A stretch of DNA of 64,000 nucleotides from Sphaerolaimus hirsutus (taxonomy: Eukaryota > Nematoda > Chromadorea > Monhysterida > Sphaerolaimidae), in assembly GCA_964036195.1 (NCBI GenBank), contig OZ038459.1:6321206-6385205 (forward strand), read 5' to 3'. Shown here in pieces: positions 1-12,700 of this stretch. Below the pieces are notes generated by a model. That model saw nothing but the letters and a program-made list of their open reading frames with translations, was not told the origin of the DNA and searched no databases. A program made the translations under genes and the position numbers. Position 1 is the first letter of the stretch; every line of letters starts with the position of its first letter.

Positions 1-1152
1 GCAAATACGGTATATGTGTAGCTGCAATACAAATTATAAAAAAATAACAGTAATATATTTACATCATGTACATTGCATACATGACGTATTTATTATGTAC
101 ATGGTCGGGCTGAAAAGTCCCCGGGCAGTACTCGCCATTCGCGCTAGGGGCAAGCTACGGATATAAAATTTTAACACGTTAATATATCAGGTGTTTTGAG
201 TTTTCACCCGAAATTTCAGCCCCCTAGCTCCACCCACTGCGGAACTGTGGGGGTTACAATTTCGGTCATTTTGTACTGATGTACAAATGGTGCTCTAGCC
301 GAATGCTGCTTTAAGTTGTGATCATGAAACTTTGGCTAGTGTAAGCCATCAGTGTTGGCAATGTGCCAGCACTAACCAACATTAGCTATGATATCATAAG
401 CCTAGTTCATATTGCCATTACTGTCACTACTCACACTACGAAATTCATCATTCTGCCTCTACGGTTGGTCAATACAGGTTAATACAGGAGGTGTTTTTCA
501 TGCACACTGCTGTTGAACACAGGTAATGTGTCCACTACAGATTACTTTTGAAACACAAATGAAATTAAATTGACATAATAATTTACTGCACATTTCAAAA
601 CAACATTAAAATCACTGCAATACAACATGATCTCAGATGATCACCAAAAACATCCATCACAGTTCCCACGTTTCTTGCACATCACCCTGATCTGCATATT
701 AATTTTACCTTAATAGCAATGATGTTGATGAAAGTGTTGAAAACTATCAGCACATTGCCAACACTGGTGGCTTACAATAGCCAAAGTTTCATGATCACAA
801 CTTAAAGCAGCGTTGAGCTAGAGCACCATTTGTACATCAGTACAAAACGACCGAAATTGTAACCCCCACAGTTCCGCAGTGGGTGGAGCTAGAGAGGTGA
901 AATGTTGGGTGAAAACTCAAAACACCTGATATATCTACGTGTTAAAATTTTATAATCGTAGCTTACCCCTAGCGCGAATGGCGAGCACTGCCCGGGGACT
1001 TTTCAGCCCGACCATGTACATGACGTACATCATTCCGAAGGGGGGGGGGGTATTTCGAGGGGGTTTATTATTTCCCCAGCCCATTTTGAGGGGGGGGGGG
1101 TAATTCGAGGGGGGTTAATTCAAGGGGGGATAATTCGAGGTAATACGGTATA
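1..1152. mobile_element. TACCGTATT-type TIR element interrupted by another element
   Basis: The right end reads cgaggtaatacggta after G-rich blocks (ggggtatttcgagg). The left part (gcaaatacggtatatgtgtagctgcaat, then catgtacattgcatacatga) matches the inner part of a copy near 20.7 kb. The element at 103-1013 sits inside it. The true left end may lie before the window. Copies of this family recur throughout the window. Confidence 0.65.
103..1013. mobile_element. Long-TIR fold-back element, 8-bp target duplication
   Basis: Begins GGTCGGGCTGAAAAGTCC and ends with its reverse complement. The inverted arms run about 260 bp each with few mismatches. ATGTACAT flanks both sides (95-102 and 1014-1021). 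No coding capacity is seen, so it is non-autonomous. The 8-bp duplication suits hAT-type elements, but the superfamily is not proven. Confidence 0.8.
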
Positions 1153-1384
1153 GGTTTTTCCAAGGTATAGAAGGAAAAAAAGGGAGAAAAATCGCTAAAA
1201 GTAGGTGAAAAAACAGCTAGAAATAGTACAAAAAATCGCGAAAAATAGGCAATAAGGAACGTGAATTAGCGTGTCTGTATTCTGTGGCTTGCAAATTCCA
1301 ACGCCGGATTTTTGCGCAATACCGTCGTTACCCTATCTTGTAAATGTTTCAGTGGTTGTTACAAAAGTGTCAAAATAGTTTTCA

Positions 1385-1535
1385 ACATGTGTATGTGCCC
1401 AGTACCAGGAACATACAGTCTTTAAAAAATCTGTATGTGCCCGCGTTTGGGAAACATACACGCGCGTGCGCACATGCATGTGCCCAGCTGCGGGAACATA
1501 CAAACTTGCATGTGCCCCATGGTTTGGGCACATAC
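1385..1535. repeat. Array of GTATGTGCCC / GGGCACATAC palindromes
   Basis: Imperfect palindromes of about 30-40 bp, each TGTATGTGCCC, a short loop, then GGGnACATACA. Similar arrays occur at 5815-5885 and 6200-6475. Flanking sequence around 1550-1590 (GACAAGTCCAC) is inverted relative to 5778-5815, so the two sets probably form the arms of one fold-back element around the element at 1866-5473. Confidence 0.6.
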
Positions 1536-2299
1536 AAACTGTAACACAAATGAGGCGTCTAATTCTAAAAGTTGACAAGTCCACAAAATGTGATTTTGAG
1601 TAAATAGCATTTTAAGTTTCAAACCCAATTCCAGGCCCGTGGTGCGTGTCCAATTTGGCTCTCTCATGCTTTTCATTAAGATCCATATGTTGACAATAAA
1701 GTGTCAAATTTACAGCTCCAAATCTCAACGTATATGTGAAAAATGGGGTGTCCATAAAATTCCATTCGGTCAGAGCAAAACTGTTTTTGGGAGGGAAATG
1801 GACTTGTCGCCCTCTTGCATGCGAGAACATTCTTGTTCCCGCCCGCGTTTCGCCTCCCTTATGTGGCGATTACAGCTCGGGCGTAAAATAGACCGGGCGT
1901 AAAATTGATTTTTGGGCGTAAAATTGATTTACAGATGAATGGATAAAGATACAACGTTGTAATTTCAGTCAAAGATAGGTTAGATGCAGACGTTTCTTGT
2001 GCCCAAAGCTCATCAGTTTTTTTGAATCGTACTGGGAGTTATGAATTTTCGCACAAATTTTTCCCATTATGCACCGGAATTTTGCGCTCAAATTTTACGC
2101 TGGTGTGTATTTTACGTCGGTGAAATTTGTATTTTCAGTCGGAGTTTTACGCCAAGTAAGACGCCGCGCCACGCGCTGGCGTAAAATACTGTATATGGAA
2201 GGAGTTTTACGCTGACCGAGTTTTACGCCCGAGCTGGGGCCACGTTTTTACGGACGTAAAATGGTGTTACTCTAAGAATTACGTTGGAATTACATTTTA

Positions 2300-3490
2300 C
2301 GCTGGGTTGCATTACTCCGGGAAGTATTTTACGCCAGGAAGCATTTTACGCTGGGTTGCATTACAATGGGAAGCATTTTACGCCAGGATAGATTTTACGC
2401 CAGGAAGCATATTACGCTGTGAAGTATTTTACGCTGGGAAGCATTTTACGCCGGGAAGCATTTTACGCTGGGTTGCATTACGCCGGGAAGTATTTTACGC
2501 CGGGAAGCATTTTACGCTGGGTTACATTATGCCGGGAAGCATTTTACGCCAGGAAGCATTTTACGCTGGGAAGCATTTTATGCCGGGAAGCATTTTACGC
2601 TGGGTTGCATTACGCCGGGAAGTATTTTACCCCGGGAAGCATTTTACGCCGGGAAGCATTTTACGCCGGGAAGCATTTTACGCTGGGGAGCATTTTATGT
2701 CAGGAAGCATTTTACGCTGGGGAGCATTTTATGCTGGGAAGCATTTTACGCCGGGAAGCATTTTACGCTGGGTTGCATTACGCCGGGAGGTATTTTATGC
2801 CAGGAAACATTTTACGCCGGGAAGCATTTTACGCTGGGTTGCATTACGCCGGGAAGTATTTTATGCCGGGAAGCATTTTACGCCGGGAAGCATTTTATGC
2901 CGGGAAGCATTTTACGCCAGGAAGCATTTTATGCTGGGAAGCATTTTACGCCGGGAAGCATTTTACGCTGGGAAGCATTTTACGCTGGGAAGCATTTTAC
3001 GCCAGGAAGCATTTTACGCCGGGAAGCATTTTACGCTGGGTTGCATTACACCGGGAAGTATTTTACGCCGGGAAACATTTTACGCCGGGAAACATTTTAC
3101 GCTGGGAAGCATTTTATGCTGGGAAGCATTTTACTCTGGGTTGCATTACACCGGGAAGTATTTTACGCCGGGAAACATTTTACGCCAGGAAACATTTTAC
3201 GCCGGGAAGCATTTTATGCCGGGAAGCATTTTACTCTGGGTTGCATTACACCGGGAAGTATTTTACGCCGGGAAACATTTTACGCCGGGAAGCATTTTAC
3301 GCTGGGAAGCATTTGACGCTTGGTTGCATTACACCAGGAAGTATTTTACACCGGGAAGCATTTTACGCTGGGAAGCATTTTATGCCAGGAAGCATTTTAC
3401 GCCGGGAAGCATTTTACGCTGGGTTGCATTACACCGGGAAGTACTTTACGCTGGGAAGCATTTCACGCCGGGAAGCATTTCACGCTATGG
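2300..3490 (+). repeat. Tandem array, 17-bp unit GGGAAGCATTTTACGCC
   Basis: About 70 copies of a 17-bp unit (GGGAAGCATTTTACGCY), interspersed with a shorter variant (GGGTTGCATTACGCC). Because 17 is not a multiple of 3, all three frames stay open and give low-complexity pseudo-ORFs. Confidence 0.95.
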
Positions 3491-4073
3491 GTAGGAAATT
3501 TACACTGGGAGTAAAATTACCAGCACCTGTAATTTACACATACACCACAAGAACTAATTAGTACTGTTAAATTGCTTCAAACAAATATCACAGGTGTACA
3601 CTGCTTGTTTCAACTCCAACTGAGGTATTGTTAAGTGCATACTGCCGTTTGCATAAATCAGCTTATGTACCAACCATGGAACAGTTGATGGAAAATTTTC
3701 AGGTTATATTGAGAGTATACTGCATTAGATAAATGTTTAATGTATTTATTAAATGTTACATAAACTACAATTTAAACTCTGTCGTATAAAATCTGTTATA
3801 TAAAATTATTTAAATGATTGATTGTGTTAATTTAGAACATATATGAATGTTACATTCATTTTACAGATTACATTCTATGTGATCTAGCATCTTCAAATGA
3901 TTATATTCTACATGAAAATGTATATTTAAACTTTCTTCCAGACTGCTCTCAGCCTGAACGCAATTGAAATGATGGACACTGATGAGAAAACTGTTAGTTC
4001 TTGTGGTGTATGTGTAAAGTACAGGTGCTGGTAATTTTACTCCCAGCATAAATTTCCTACCCATAGCGTGAAA

Positions 4074-4692
4074 TGTTTCCCTGCGTGAAATGCCTCCCTG
4101 GCATGAAATNNNNNNNNNNNNNNNNNNNNNNNNNNNNNNNNNNNNNNNNNNNNNNNNNNNNNNNNNNNNNNNNNNNNNNNNNNNNNNNNNNNNNNNNNNN
4201 NNNNNNNNNNNNNNNNNNNNNNNNNNNNNNNNNNNNNNNNNNNNNNNNNNNNNNNNNNNNNNNNNNNNNNNNNNNNNNNNNNNNNNNNNNNNNNNNNNNN
4301 NNNNNNNNNCAACCCAGCGTAAAATGCTTCCCGGCTTAATTGCTTCCCAGCGTAAAATGCTTCCCAGCGTAAAATGCTTCCCAGCGTAAAATGCTTCCCG
4401 GCGTAAAATGCTTCCCATCGTAAAATACTTCCCGGCGTAATGCAACCCAGCGTAAAATGCTTCCCGGCGTAAAATGCTTCCCAGCGTAAAATGTTTCCCG
4501 GCGTAAAATACTTCCCGGCATAATGCAACCCAGCGTAAAATGCTTCCCGGCGTAAAATGCTTCCCGGCGTAAAATGCTTCCCGGCGTAAAATACTTCCCG
4601 GCGTAATGCAACCCAGCATAAAATGCTTCCCGGCATAAAATGCAACCCAGCATAATATGCTTCCCGGCTTAAAATGCAACCCAGCGTAAATT
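4074..4692 (-). repeat. Inverted copy of the 17-bp array, with gap
   Basis: The same unit as at 2300-3490 in opposite orientation (GGCGTAAAATGCTTCCC). Bases 4110-4309 are Ns, so the true array length is unknown. Confidence 0.9.
4110..4309. other. Assembly gap (200 N)
   Basis: A run of 200 Ns inside an inverted tandem array. The round length suggests a placeholder rather than a measured size. Confidence 0.95.
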
Positions 4693-5473
4693 TTTCAATA
4701 TGCTATTTGATTATCACCTATTTAAAACCAAGTTGTATTTTTCCTCATGTGTAAATCTATTTTATGATTATGCAGGCATTTATGATTACATGTGAAAAAA
4801 TTTATAAAAAAATTTGCGACACTTACTTTGTCTATATTCATTTTATTTATCACGTGTTTTGCTGTTAAAAATACACTTACACTTAAACAAGTTAAAAAAA
4901 CTTATTTTGACATTTAATCACAACATTTTGTGATTGCATGCAATCACCTTGACGTAAAATTGTAGCGTGAAATTCCATTTTACGCCGCGTAAATTAGACT
5001 ATTTTACGTTCACATTTTACGCCGGAAGCTGGGGCCAGACATTTTGCGAGCGTAAAATGCGAGCGTAAAATGTGAGTGTAAAATTAGATTTTTTAATAAA
5101 TAATAAGTATATAATTATGATTTTAATCATAATTTTTATATATTGTAGGGCTCAAATGGCGGAAAAGCTTGTTTTTCAATTTTTCAATTTTCAATTGATC
5201 AAAATTGCATTTTAAAGTTTGGCTATGGTCCGACGGTGCTATGTTTGGGCCACAAAGCTTTTACATCGCTTACAATCACCTTTACAAATATGGTCAGTCA
5301 TACATCAATGACTTACATTTTACGCCAGGATGTTGCCGCAACATTTTACGCTGAGATGTCGCTGCTGTTTTTACGCCGGACAGCTGGGGCAAGAGAAACA
5401 TTTTACGCCAGCGTATTTTACGCTGGACTTTTACGCCAGCATTTTCTGCGGCGTAAAATTAGCTGTAATCACA

Positions 5474-6928
5474 CCATTATGGGAAATTTATGCACTTCTC
5501 GACTTTTAGAAATCAGTGCCCATAGTGGACTTATCACATTTGTTGCGTTTTTTCCCCATAAAAAAAGGATGCACAGGATGGACTTGTCGACTTTTAGCCC
5601 AAAACTAAGTGGACTTGTCGACTTCTTGCCCAAATATTTTGCATTTTTCCCAAAAAATGTCGAATTTGGCACTATGCCATATGGGCATGTGAGGTCAAAA
5701 AATTTATGGAAAATGATGAAAAATGTGCGGAAGTGGCCCCAGATGACGTTTCCGGGCCTAACTCGAAATTTTCATATTTGGACTTGTCGACTTTTAGAAT
5801 TGGACGCCTCAAATGTATGTTTCCAAATTTGGGCACATGCAAATTTGTATGTGTCCAGTGTACCCCAGTTTGTATGTGCCCCTCCCAGACAGCCCGGATT
5901 GCACAGTGCCCGGAAACTTGATTTCCATTTTGCAGGGCATTTTCCATGACTTTTGACTGTGTAAAATGTCCAATGTCATGCAAAGTGTCAAAAGTCATGT
6001 AAAATGCCTTGCAAAATGACACTCAGTTGCAGTTATCTGCAGCAAGTGTTGCAGTTATTGATATATGTTTCTGAAGTGAGTGAACATGTTAATTCATGCT
6101 GTGGCTGGAAGTCTGCATTCATGTGCACTGCAGCGCTGGAAAGAAAAACATGCTATATTCATGGTGAATGATTCACATGAATATCTTAATTATTTTCCAG
6201 AGTATGTTTCCAAACACGGGCACATACAATTTTTAAAAGGTATGTATGTTCCCGTAACTGGGTACATACACGTTATTCTGAAATGTATGTGCCCGAAATC
6301 TTGGGGAACATACACGCGTGTATGTTTCCAAGCACGGGCACATGCATCGTTTTCAAAAGTTGTATGTGCCCCAAGCCGGGCACATACATTCTTTTTATTG
6401 CGTGCATGTGCCCAAATATGGGGAACATACATAGCGGGCACATGCAGGGGCACACACGTATGTGCCCCTCCCGGACAGCCTGCCGGGCACTATGCATGGA
6501 GTTTTTTGCAATGTATAATGGCCGGGGCACTGTGATCGAGGGTGAATTATACCAGAGTTGTACAAATACAGGTATTTTTCGAAAACGTAAACATAAACGT
6601 AAATACATTTTCAAATTTTGGAGTATAAATACTAAAACGTAAGGTATTTTTAAAATACCTGGGAATACGTAAAATAAAACGTAAACGTAAAAATTTATAT
6701 TTAGTGCTACACTATCACAGAATATAAAAAGAACATTTTTTACGACATTATGCATGTTCCTATGATCTTCATTGACATCATCTGTTTACCTATTTACATA
6801 GGTACCTGTATTTTACCTATATTTTATATAGAATTATGGGATCGTGATATTGAATTGGGATAGGATCGGAACCGGTTGAGATTTGGCGTCGTTGTCAACT
6901 AGTCGGGGTCAACGGTGTAGGGTCATAT
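5474..6928. other. Repeat-derived region without a recognised gene
   Basis: Holds further GTATGTGCCC palindromes (5815-5885, 6200-6475), a repeated segment around cccctcccggacagcc (5878 and 6464), short ATGTCAAAGTGTCATG-type motifs near 5950-6010 and a GTAAACGTAAA-rich block (6580-6690) like the interior of the CAGAGTTGTT hAT family. No convincing exon was found on either strand. Confidence 0.6.
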
Positions 6929-7555
6929 GGTGCCAATTCCTTAAGTGGAGAATGGCAAGTTGAATGGGAAGTAAAAAGTATAATAACAGTAAATTTATAA
7001 GTGGCAAGTGAAATGGCAAGTTAAAGGACACATGGCAGGTCACGTTTCTGACTTTTGACCTCATTTCACTTCTCACTCATGAATTTACATTCCTGTCAAG
7101 TTTTTACTTCTCACTTATACCGTATATCCTTGAATAAGACCCCAGGGGCGTTATTATTTCGTCAGAGGTTTTGGAGGGGGGAGTTATTCAAGGGGGGGTA
7201 CTATTCAAGGGGGGGAGTTTTTTTTCCTCAGAACTTCTAGGAAAACTTTCACTTTATTCATTGTTTGTATGGATTCCGTCAACACATCTAATGCAAAAAA
7301 TGACCAGTTCAACACTAACAAAACAACGTATCCATCCTAAAATTCATGTTCAATCATCTAAACCTAAAAACGTTTTACCCAGAGGGGAGACTTATTCAAA
7401 AGGGGGGAGTTATTCAAGGGGGGGCGTTATTTTTTCCTCACCTGGCCAACAGGGGGGTGTTATTCAAGGGGGGGGTATTATTCAAGGGGGGGGGTCTTAT
7501 TCAAGGATATACGGTAATTACATTGTTTCAGTTCTCCACTTGCGGAATTGGCACC
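6929..7555. mobile_element. GTGCCAATTC-family TIR element outside a recognised gene
   Basis: Begins GGTGCCAATTCCTTAAGTGG and ends CCACTTGCGGAATTGGCACC. These are the same termini that form whole introns at 34453-34899 and 46226-46492. A G-rich element with TACCGTATATCC ends (about 7118-7515) is inserted in it. I could not recognise exons at its edges, so it may lie in an unrecognised gene or between genes. Confidence 0.75.
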
Positions 7556-7813
7556 CTCTTATCATTTAAGCATGATGATCTCATCATAATACACTACATT
7601 TGTCAAATAATACAGTTCCGTAAACTTATTTTTTACGGAGTATTTACTCAGTACTCGCAAGTATTTACTCAGTACTCGAATATATTTCGTTTACCTAATG
7701 TAAATCTAAATACCTACATTTTTCAACCATACTTCAAAACGATTATCTCAATTGATGTTGAAGTGTGTAATGAACACGCAAGAGAGGGTTGCAATTAGAC
7801 ATAAGCTAATAAA

Positions 7814-9550
7814 CACCTTCCCGGTTACGTCCGGCAGCCATTTTTTGATTTTACTTCATACATCGTATCCCCAGTTCTAGGGCACCCCAGTGGCTGAAAC
7901 TTGGGAGAGATATTGGCGCGACACCCCTCTACTTCGCATGAATTTGGGGGGTCGCGGCGACCCCTCTCAGGATGGGTCGCCCTAAGTGCACATTTTTTTT
8001 GGCTTTTTTGGTGTCCCACAGCAGGTCCGGCACCCGCTGATTTCTGAGCTGTGGGAGGGGTATGAATCTCAAATTTTGAGGATGTTTTACCAACACCACT
8101 CCCTTACTACACACTATTCAATAATGTGAGATTAATGTGAAAAATTTCTCAAAAATTCGCTTATTCTCTAAAAAACACCACTCCCCAATAGATGGATGAA
8201 AAAAACTTCACTTTTTGATACTTTTTATTAGACACTTGAAGAGCTGGTTTACGATACTTTAAAGGGAATGGTTTGATGAATAAAGTTATGCAACAAACCA
8301 TACCTCTAAAATGCCTGCATTGCAAAATTTACTTGGGGGAATTTCAAAGTGTAAATTTTGTAAATTTTTGTTCCTGCAAAGATGTCATTATGATGTCATA
8401 AAATTCACCCTTAGTAAATTTTGCAATGCAGGCATTTTAGAGGTATGGTTCCTTACATAACTTTAAACATCAAACCCTTCCCTTTAAAGTATCATAAACC
8501 AGCTCTTCAAGTGTCTAATAAAAAAGTTACAAAAAGTGATTTTTTTTGTCATCCATCTATTGGGGAGTGGTGTTTTTTAGAGAATAAGTGAATTTTTGAG
8601 AAATTTTTCACATTAATCTCACATTATTGAATAGTGTATAGTAGGGGAGTGGTGTTGGTAACACATCCCCAAAATTTTAGATTTATACCCCTCCCACAGC
8701 TCAGAAATCAGCGGGTGCCAGACCTGCTGTGGGACACCAAAAATGCCAAAAAAAAATTTGCACTTGGGGCGACCCACCCTGAGAGGGGTCGCCGCGAACC
8801 TTCAAATTCATGCGAAGTAGAGGAGGGTTGCGCCAATATCTCCCCCAAGTTTCAGCCTCTGGGCAGAGTTGTTAAAAGGTACGTACATTTACTCGAAAAA
8901 TACGCGTACGCGAGTACGCAGTAAGTACATTTACATATACTTTTCAAAAAAATACCGTACGCACTTGTACGCGTATACTTTCAAAGCGTACGCGTACGGA
9001 AAATGTATTTATGAAAATTCAATGTGGGACATATTTATAAAGTAACTACACTGCTATGTATTCACAGAAGTGGTTCCATTGAATATTTTAGATATGTGGG
9101 GGTAGTGCCTTTAAAAATTTCAAAATTCGTAACCAAATCGAAATGGTAGTGGAGACAATGGATGTGGTAAACGAGTCGTAAGAACGATGATTTTTATCTC
9201 CTAGAAAAAAGAGACCTTGAAAACTATATAATCTGTCATTTGCTTATAGAAAAACATACGTTGTGCTGTACACGTATGAAAAAGTGCCCACTTTTACACA
9301 TTCTATGAAGAAAAGTAGTCGTTTCTACACCCACAAAAAGTACCCACATTTACGCGTACGTACGAGTAAAAAAAAGTATTTTGCGTTTTCTATACTTTGT
9401 GGTGATTAAAACAAAAATACTTTACGTTTACATATACTTTTAAAAAAGTTCAGTAATTCTAACAACTCTGCCTCTGGGGCGCCCTAGAACTGGGGGTAGG
9501 ATATAAGAAGTAAAATCAAAAAATGGCTGCCGGACGTGACCGGGAAGGTG
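7814..9550. mobile_element. Long fold-back element, arms about 500 bp
   Basis: Starts CACCTTCCCGGTTACGTCC and ends GGACGTGACCGGGAAGGTG. The arms match over roughly 7814-8370 and 8390-9550, excluding the later insert at 8864-9470. No coding capacity is seen. A target duplication is not clear. Confidence 0.8.
8864..9470. mobile_element. hAT-like MITE (CAGAGTTGTTAAAAG ends)
   Basis: Starts CAGAGTTGTTAAAAGG and ends CTAACAACTCTG. Flanked by exact CCTCTGGG (8856-8863 and 9471-9478). The interior is rich in GTACGCGTA motifs. Same family as 27688-28282 and 33535-34003. Confidence 0.88.
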
Positions 9551-9785
9551 TTTATATTAGTTCATTCATAAATAGCTGTATTTACGCTTGACACTTTATA
9601 CAGTGCAATATTTTCTTTTAGTTATTTACCAGTTCCATCTGGTCCGATGTGTCAACACAAAAATTTTTATTTATAAATCCGCAGAATTTGGTCATTTAAT
9701 TACGCAAATTTTCAAACTTTCACATCAATGAAAACACCCTAGTCTTTCCAATAGAAAAACAAAACAAAACAAAAAACAGCCAACA

Positions 9786-12700
9786 ATGACTAGCTGTAGC
9801 CAATTATTGAAGGAGTTGACGGAAGAATGCAGCAAGGAGAATGTGACCGGAGATTGTCAACTTGTGCCGGACCAACAATTGTCATGGATGTCACAGATAG
9901 AGCAAATCGCAGTGACATACATCTTTCCGACAGGTTCGTTGACAATGACAACATGAATAAAAGATGAGAAAACTGAACATCAAGTCAACTATTTAGCACT
10001 TGATAAAGTGACAAGTTTCTGACAAAGTTTCATGGGGTCAGCACCAGTTAACTCAACTGCCTGAAATGCTGATTTATTGGTTTACTAACTATTACGAGTT
10101 TACTAAATCTTTATGAGTATACGCAATTTAAAGCCAACTAAGACATAGGTAAGTAATTTCGGGTGCATACGTTGCAGTCCGCCGGCGCCGAGTCTACCTA
10201 CCGTATTACCTCGAATTATCCCCCCCCCCCCTTGAATTGACCCCCCCTCGAAATACCCCCCCTCAAATTCGGCTGCGGAAATAATAAACCCCCCCTCGAA
10301 ATACCCCCCCCTTAAATTGAGTGTAACGTGAACGTACATGACAAATACCGCAGTTTGTGATCTGTACTAGCATTCGAAAAAATCACCAATTTTTTGAAAA
10401 ATATATATAAATATATCACTCCAATATTGGAAAAAATATAAATATATATAAATCACTCTAGGTCTCCAGAAAATATAATTAAATTACTGAAAAAATAACT
10501 CTAAGCTCGAAAAAAATCTCAAAAAATCACTTGCGCTTTATTTCAATTTCAAGCACTATTCTGGGCTTTATTTACCATTTGCAGGCACAAAAAATGTACT
10601 TTAATATACCACAGTCCATTTATTATCATTCCACAAGCAATATTCAGTTATCCAATATTTTACAAGTGAAAACATCAAGCAAATATCACAGAAAAATTCA
10701 ACCTTCAGTTTAACCTCAATGAAAACTTCAAAAATATATTGCACTGCAAATATTTAGCGCTCAACCTATACCGCCTGGTTGTGGCAATGGATGTTTGACT
10801 AAATAGGTGCTCATGCTCAGCACTTTTTCAATTGTGATGTGCTGTGAAAACTCATTTTTGGACACATGGCTACATTTTGGCAACATTGTGATGACACTAG
10901 TGACACCATAGTGACAGTTTTCCACAATTGTTCCCCATATTTGAAAACAGCTCACATTGGTGCAGGTGCATGTCACCAAGCATCGTCAGTTTTCAAAAAT
11001 GGTAAACTGAGCTTTCAATTACTGTAGATAAATTTTGATCACATCAAATTGGTATTTTTTTATTCAAAGTCATGTTTTATTTCAGAAAAGTATGTTATAG
11101 GATAGAGATATGCTTTATACCTAAAAGATAACCATAGAATTCATGGCAGGATGACATAAAAAAAGTTACTAAAACAGTTTACATTTTTGTCACATACAAA
11201 ATGAAAACTAATTGTTGGGAATGTCACCATTTGTCATCATTTTAGTTTGAGTTGTAATCAAAGTAGTGATTTGCCAACACCACCCACCAAAATTCATGCC
11301 ATTTGTGAAAACTGAACATACCGGGTGGCACACGTCAGACGCACAGCTTCAATCTGCTCCCAACACGTCAATTTTTAATGAAAAGTGCTGAAATTTGGTA
11401 TATCAGTAGATAAATGTACCCCATTTAGTATGTTAAGAGCACGCATTCATATCGCATATCATTCATATCAAATTTTAACATACATCAAACCATATGAAAG
11501 AACGTCACTCCACAGAACCAATGCCATTATCGCAATATCCAAATGATTAAGCATTTCACCCACAACATTCACACGCATGTTAGACAAAATTTCATTGAAC
11601 TGCTGGACCATCAGATGCTTTAACTGCTCAATGTCCATCATTTTGGGCAACTGTGGACTGTGGACCTTCTCCTTCACATAACTCCAAAGGAAAACATCCA
11701 TTCACACACGAATGTGCTACACATTCCGACATAAAAATCTTGCTATATGAATGTGTGCTCTTAACATACTAAATGGGGTGCATTTATCTACTGCCATACC
11801 AAATTTGAACAGGTTTCATTTAAAATTGACTTGTTGAGAGCAGATTGAAGCCGTGCGCCTGCCGTGCGCCACCCTGTATATATAGCTTTCAGTAGTAGAA
11901 AACTTGATGGAAACATGTCACCATTTTTGGCCATTTCAGTTTTCAAAAAAGTCAGGGTCAAAACTAGTGTGTAGGCACAATATTTACCTGCTTCAAATAC
12001 AATTCTAACCCAATAATGCTCTTCATGAACAGAGAGATTTTCTGGAGAAATTAACTTGCAAATTTCTCTTGCACAGATTAGATGTTTTAGTCATAAAGCG
12101 CTATAATTGCACCACAATGTATCAAGTATGAGTGATTTTCTCAATGATTTTTTTTCAAATTTAAAAAATATATATAAATATATCACTCAGAATTTGGAAA
12201 AAATATAAATATATATAAATCACGGGTTATTTATATTTATTGTGATTTTCGAAAATATAAATCACGGGTTATTTTTCGAATGCTATCTGTACTATGCAGA
12301 ACACACGTTAAAACTGATGATTAAGTGACGTTAGGGAAGGGTTTTTGTGTATATACAGTAATATATGCCTATAAACACATATAAATCTATGTGATTGTTC
12401 GATTTTTCTACGTCTGCGTATGGGGAATTACCGAAAATTTTTGGCGAAATAATAGACCCCCCCTCGAATAAACCCCCTCTCGAATTATCCCCCCCTCAAA
12501 TTTTGCTGGCGAAATAATAAACCCCCTGGGGGTATTTCGAGGTAATACGGTATATATCACATTGTTCCCACTCATCACTTGAACATGCACACTCGCAGAA
12601 TTGCTAATCGGCTTCTTATGCCAGCCATTCAATCTGGCCGTGTTACGGGGCTGCAAAATCCGCAACATGACATACACAATCTACCTGCGGGCGCTTTCCT

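Larger units (their letters stand above)
1866..5473. mobile_element. Large fold-back element built from TTTTACGCC arrays
   Basis: Left end GATTACAGCTCGGGCGTAAA and right end GCGGCGTAAAATTAGCTGTAATC are imperfect inverted repeats. Inside, long tandem arrays of a TTTTACGCC-containing unit lie head to head around a central spacer (about 3560-3990), with a second inverted pair around 3480-3560 and 3990-4075 (sequence near CACCTGTAATTTACAC). Open frames of up to 395 codons here are only translated repeats. The exact outer ends are uncertain. Confidence 0.6.
10369..12285. mobile_element. AGCATTCGAAAA-ended TIR element (hAT-like)
   Basis: Left end AGCATTCGAAAAAATCAC, right end ATTTTTCGAATGCTA, flanked by TCTGTACT (10361-10368 and 12286-12293). 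Subterminal AT-rich blocks (ATATATAAATATATCACTC) occur at both ends. It contains the element at 11321-11876. Confidence 0.8.
10199..12552. mobile_element. TACCGTATT-type element carrying nested inserts
   Basis: Left end taccgtattacctcg and right end cgaggtaatacggta flank G/C-rich blocks. It is interrupted at 10369-12285 by a second element, which in turn carries a mariner-like remnant. It lies in intron 1 of the receptor gene. Confidence 0.8.

Noticed and set aside
2307-3561. Open frames of 380-395 codons with FYAGKHFTPGSILR repeats
   Set aside because: They are translations of a 17-bp tandem array open in all three frames; no start context, splice signals or non-repeat sequence.
2300-4692. 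CRISPR-like regular repeats
   Set aside because: The repeats are contiguous 17-mers without unique spacers, lie in an inverted pair within a eukaryotic transposon, and have no cas genes.
7055-7798. Gly/Ser/Tyr-rich frames around 7.1-7.8 kb
   Set aside because: They translate G-run blocks of a TACCG-type element nested in a GTGCCAATTC element.
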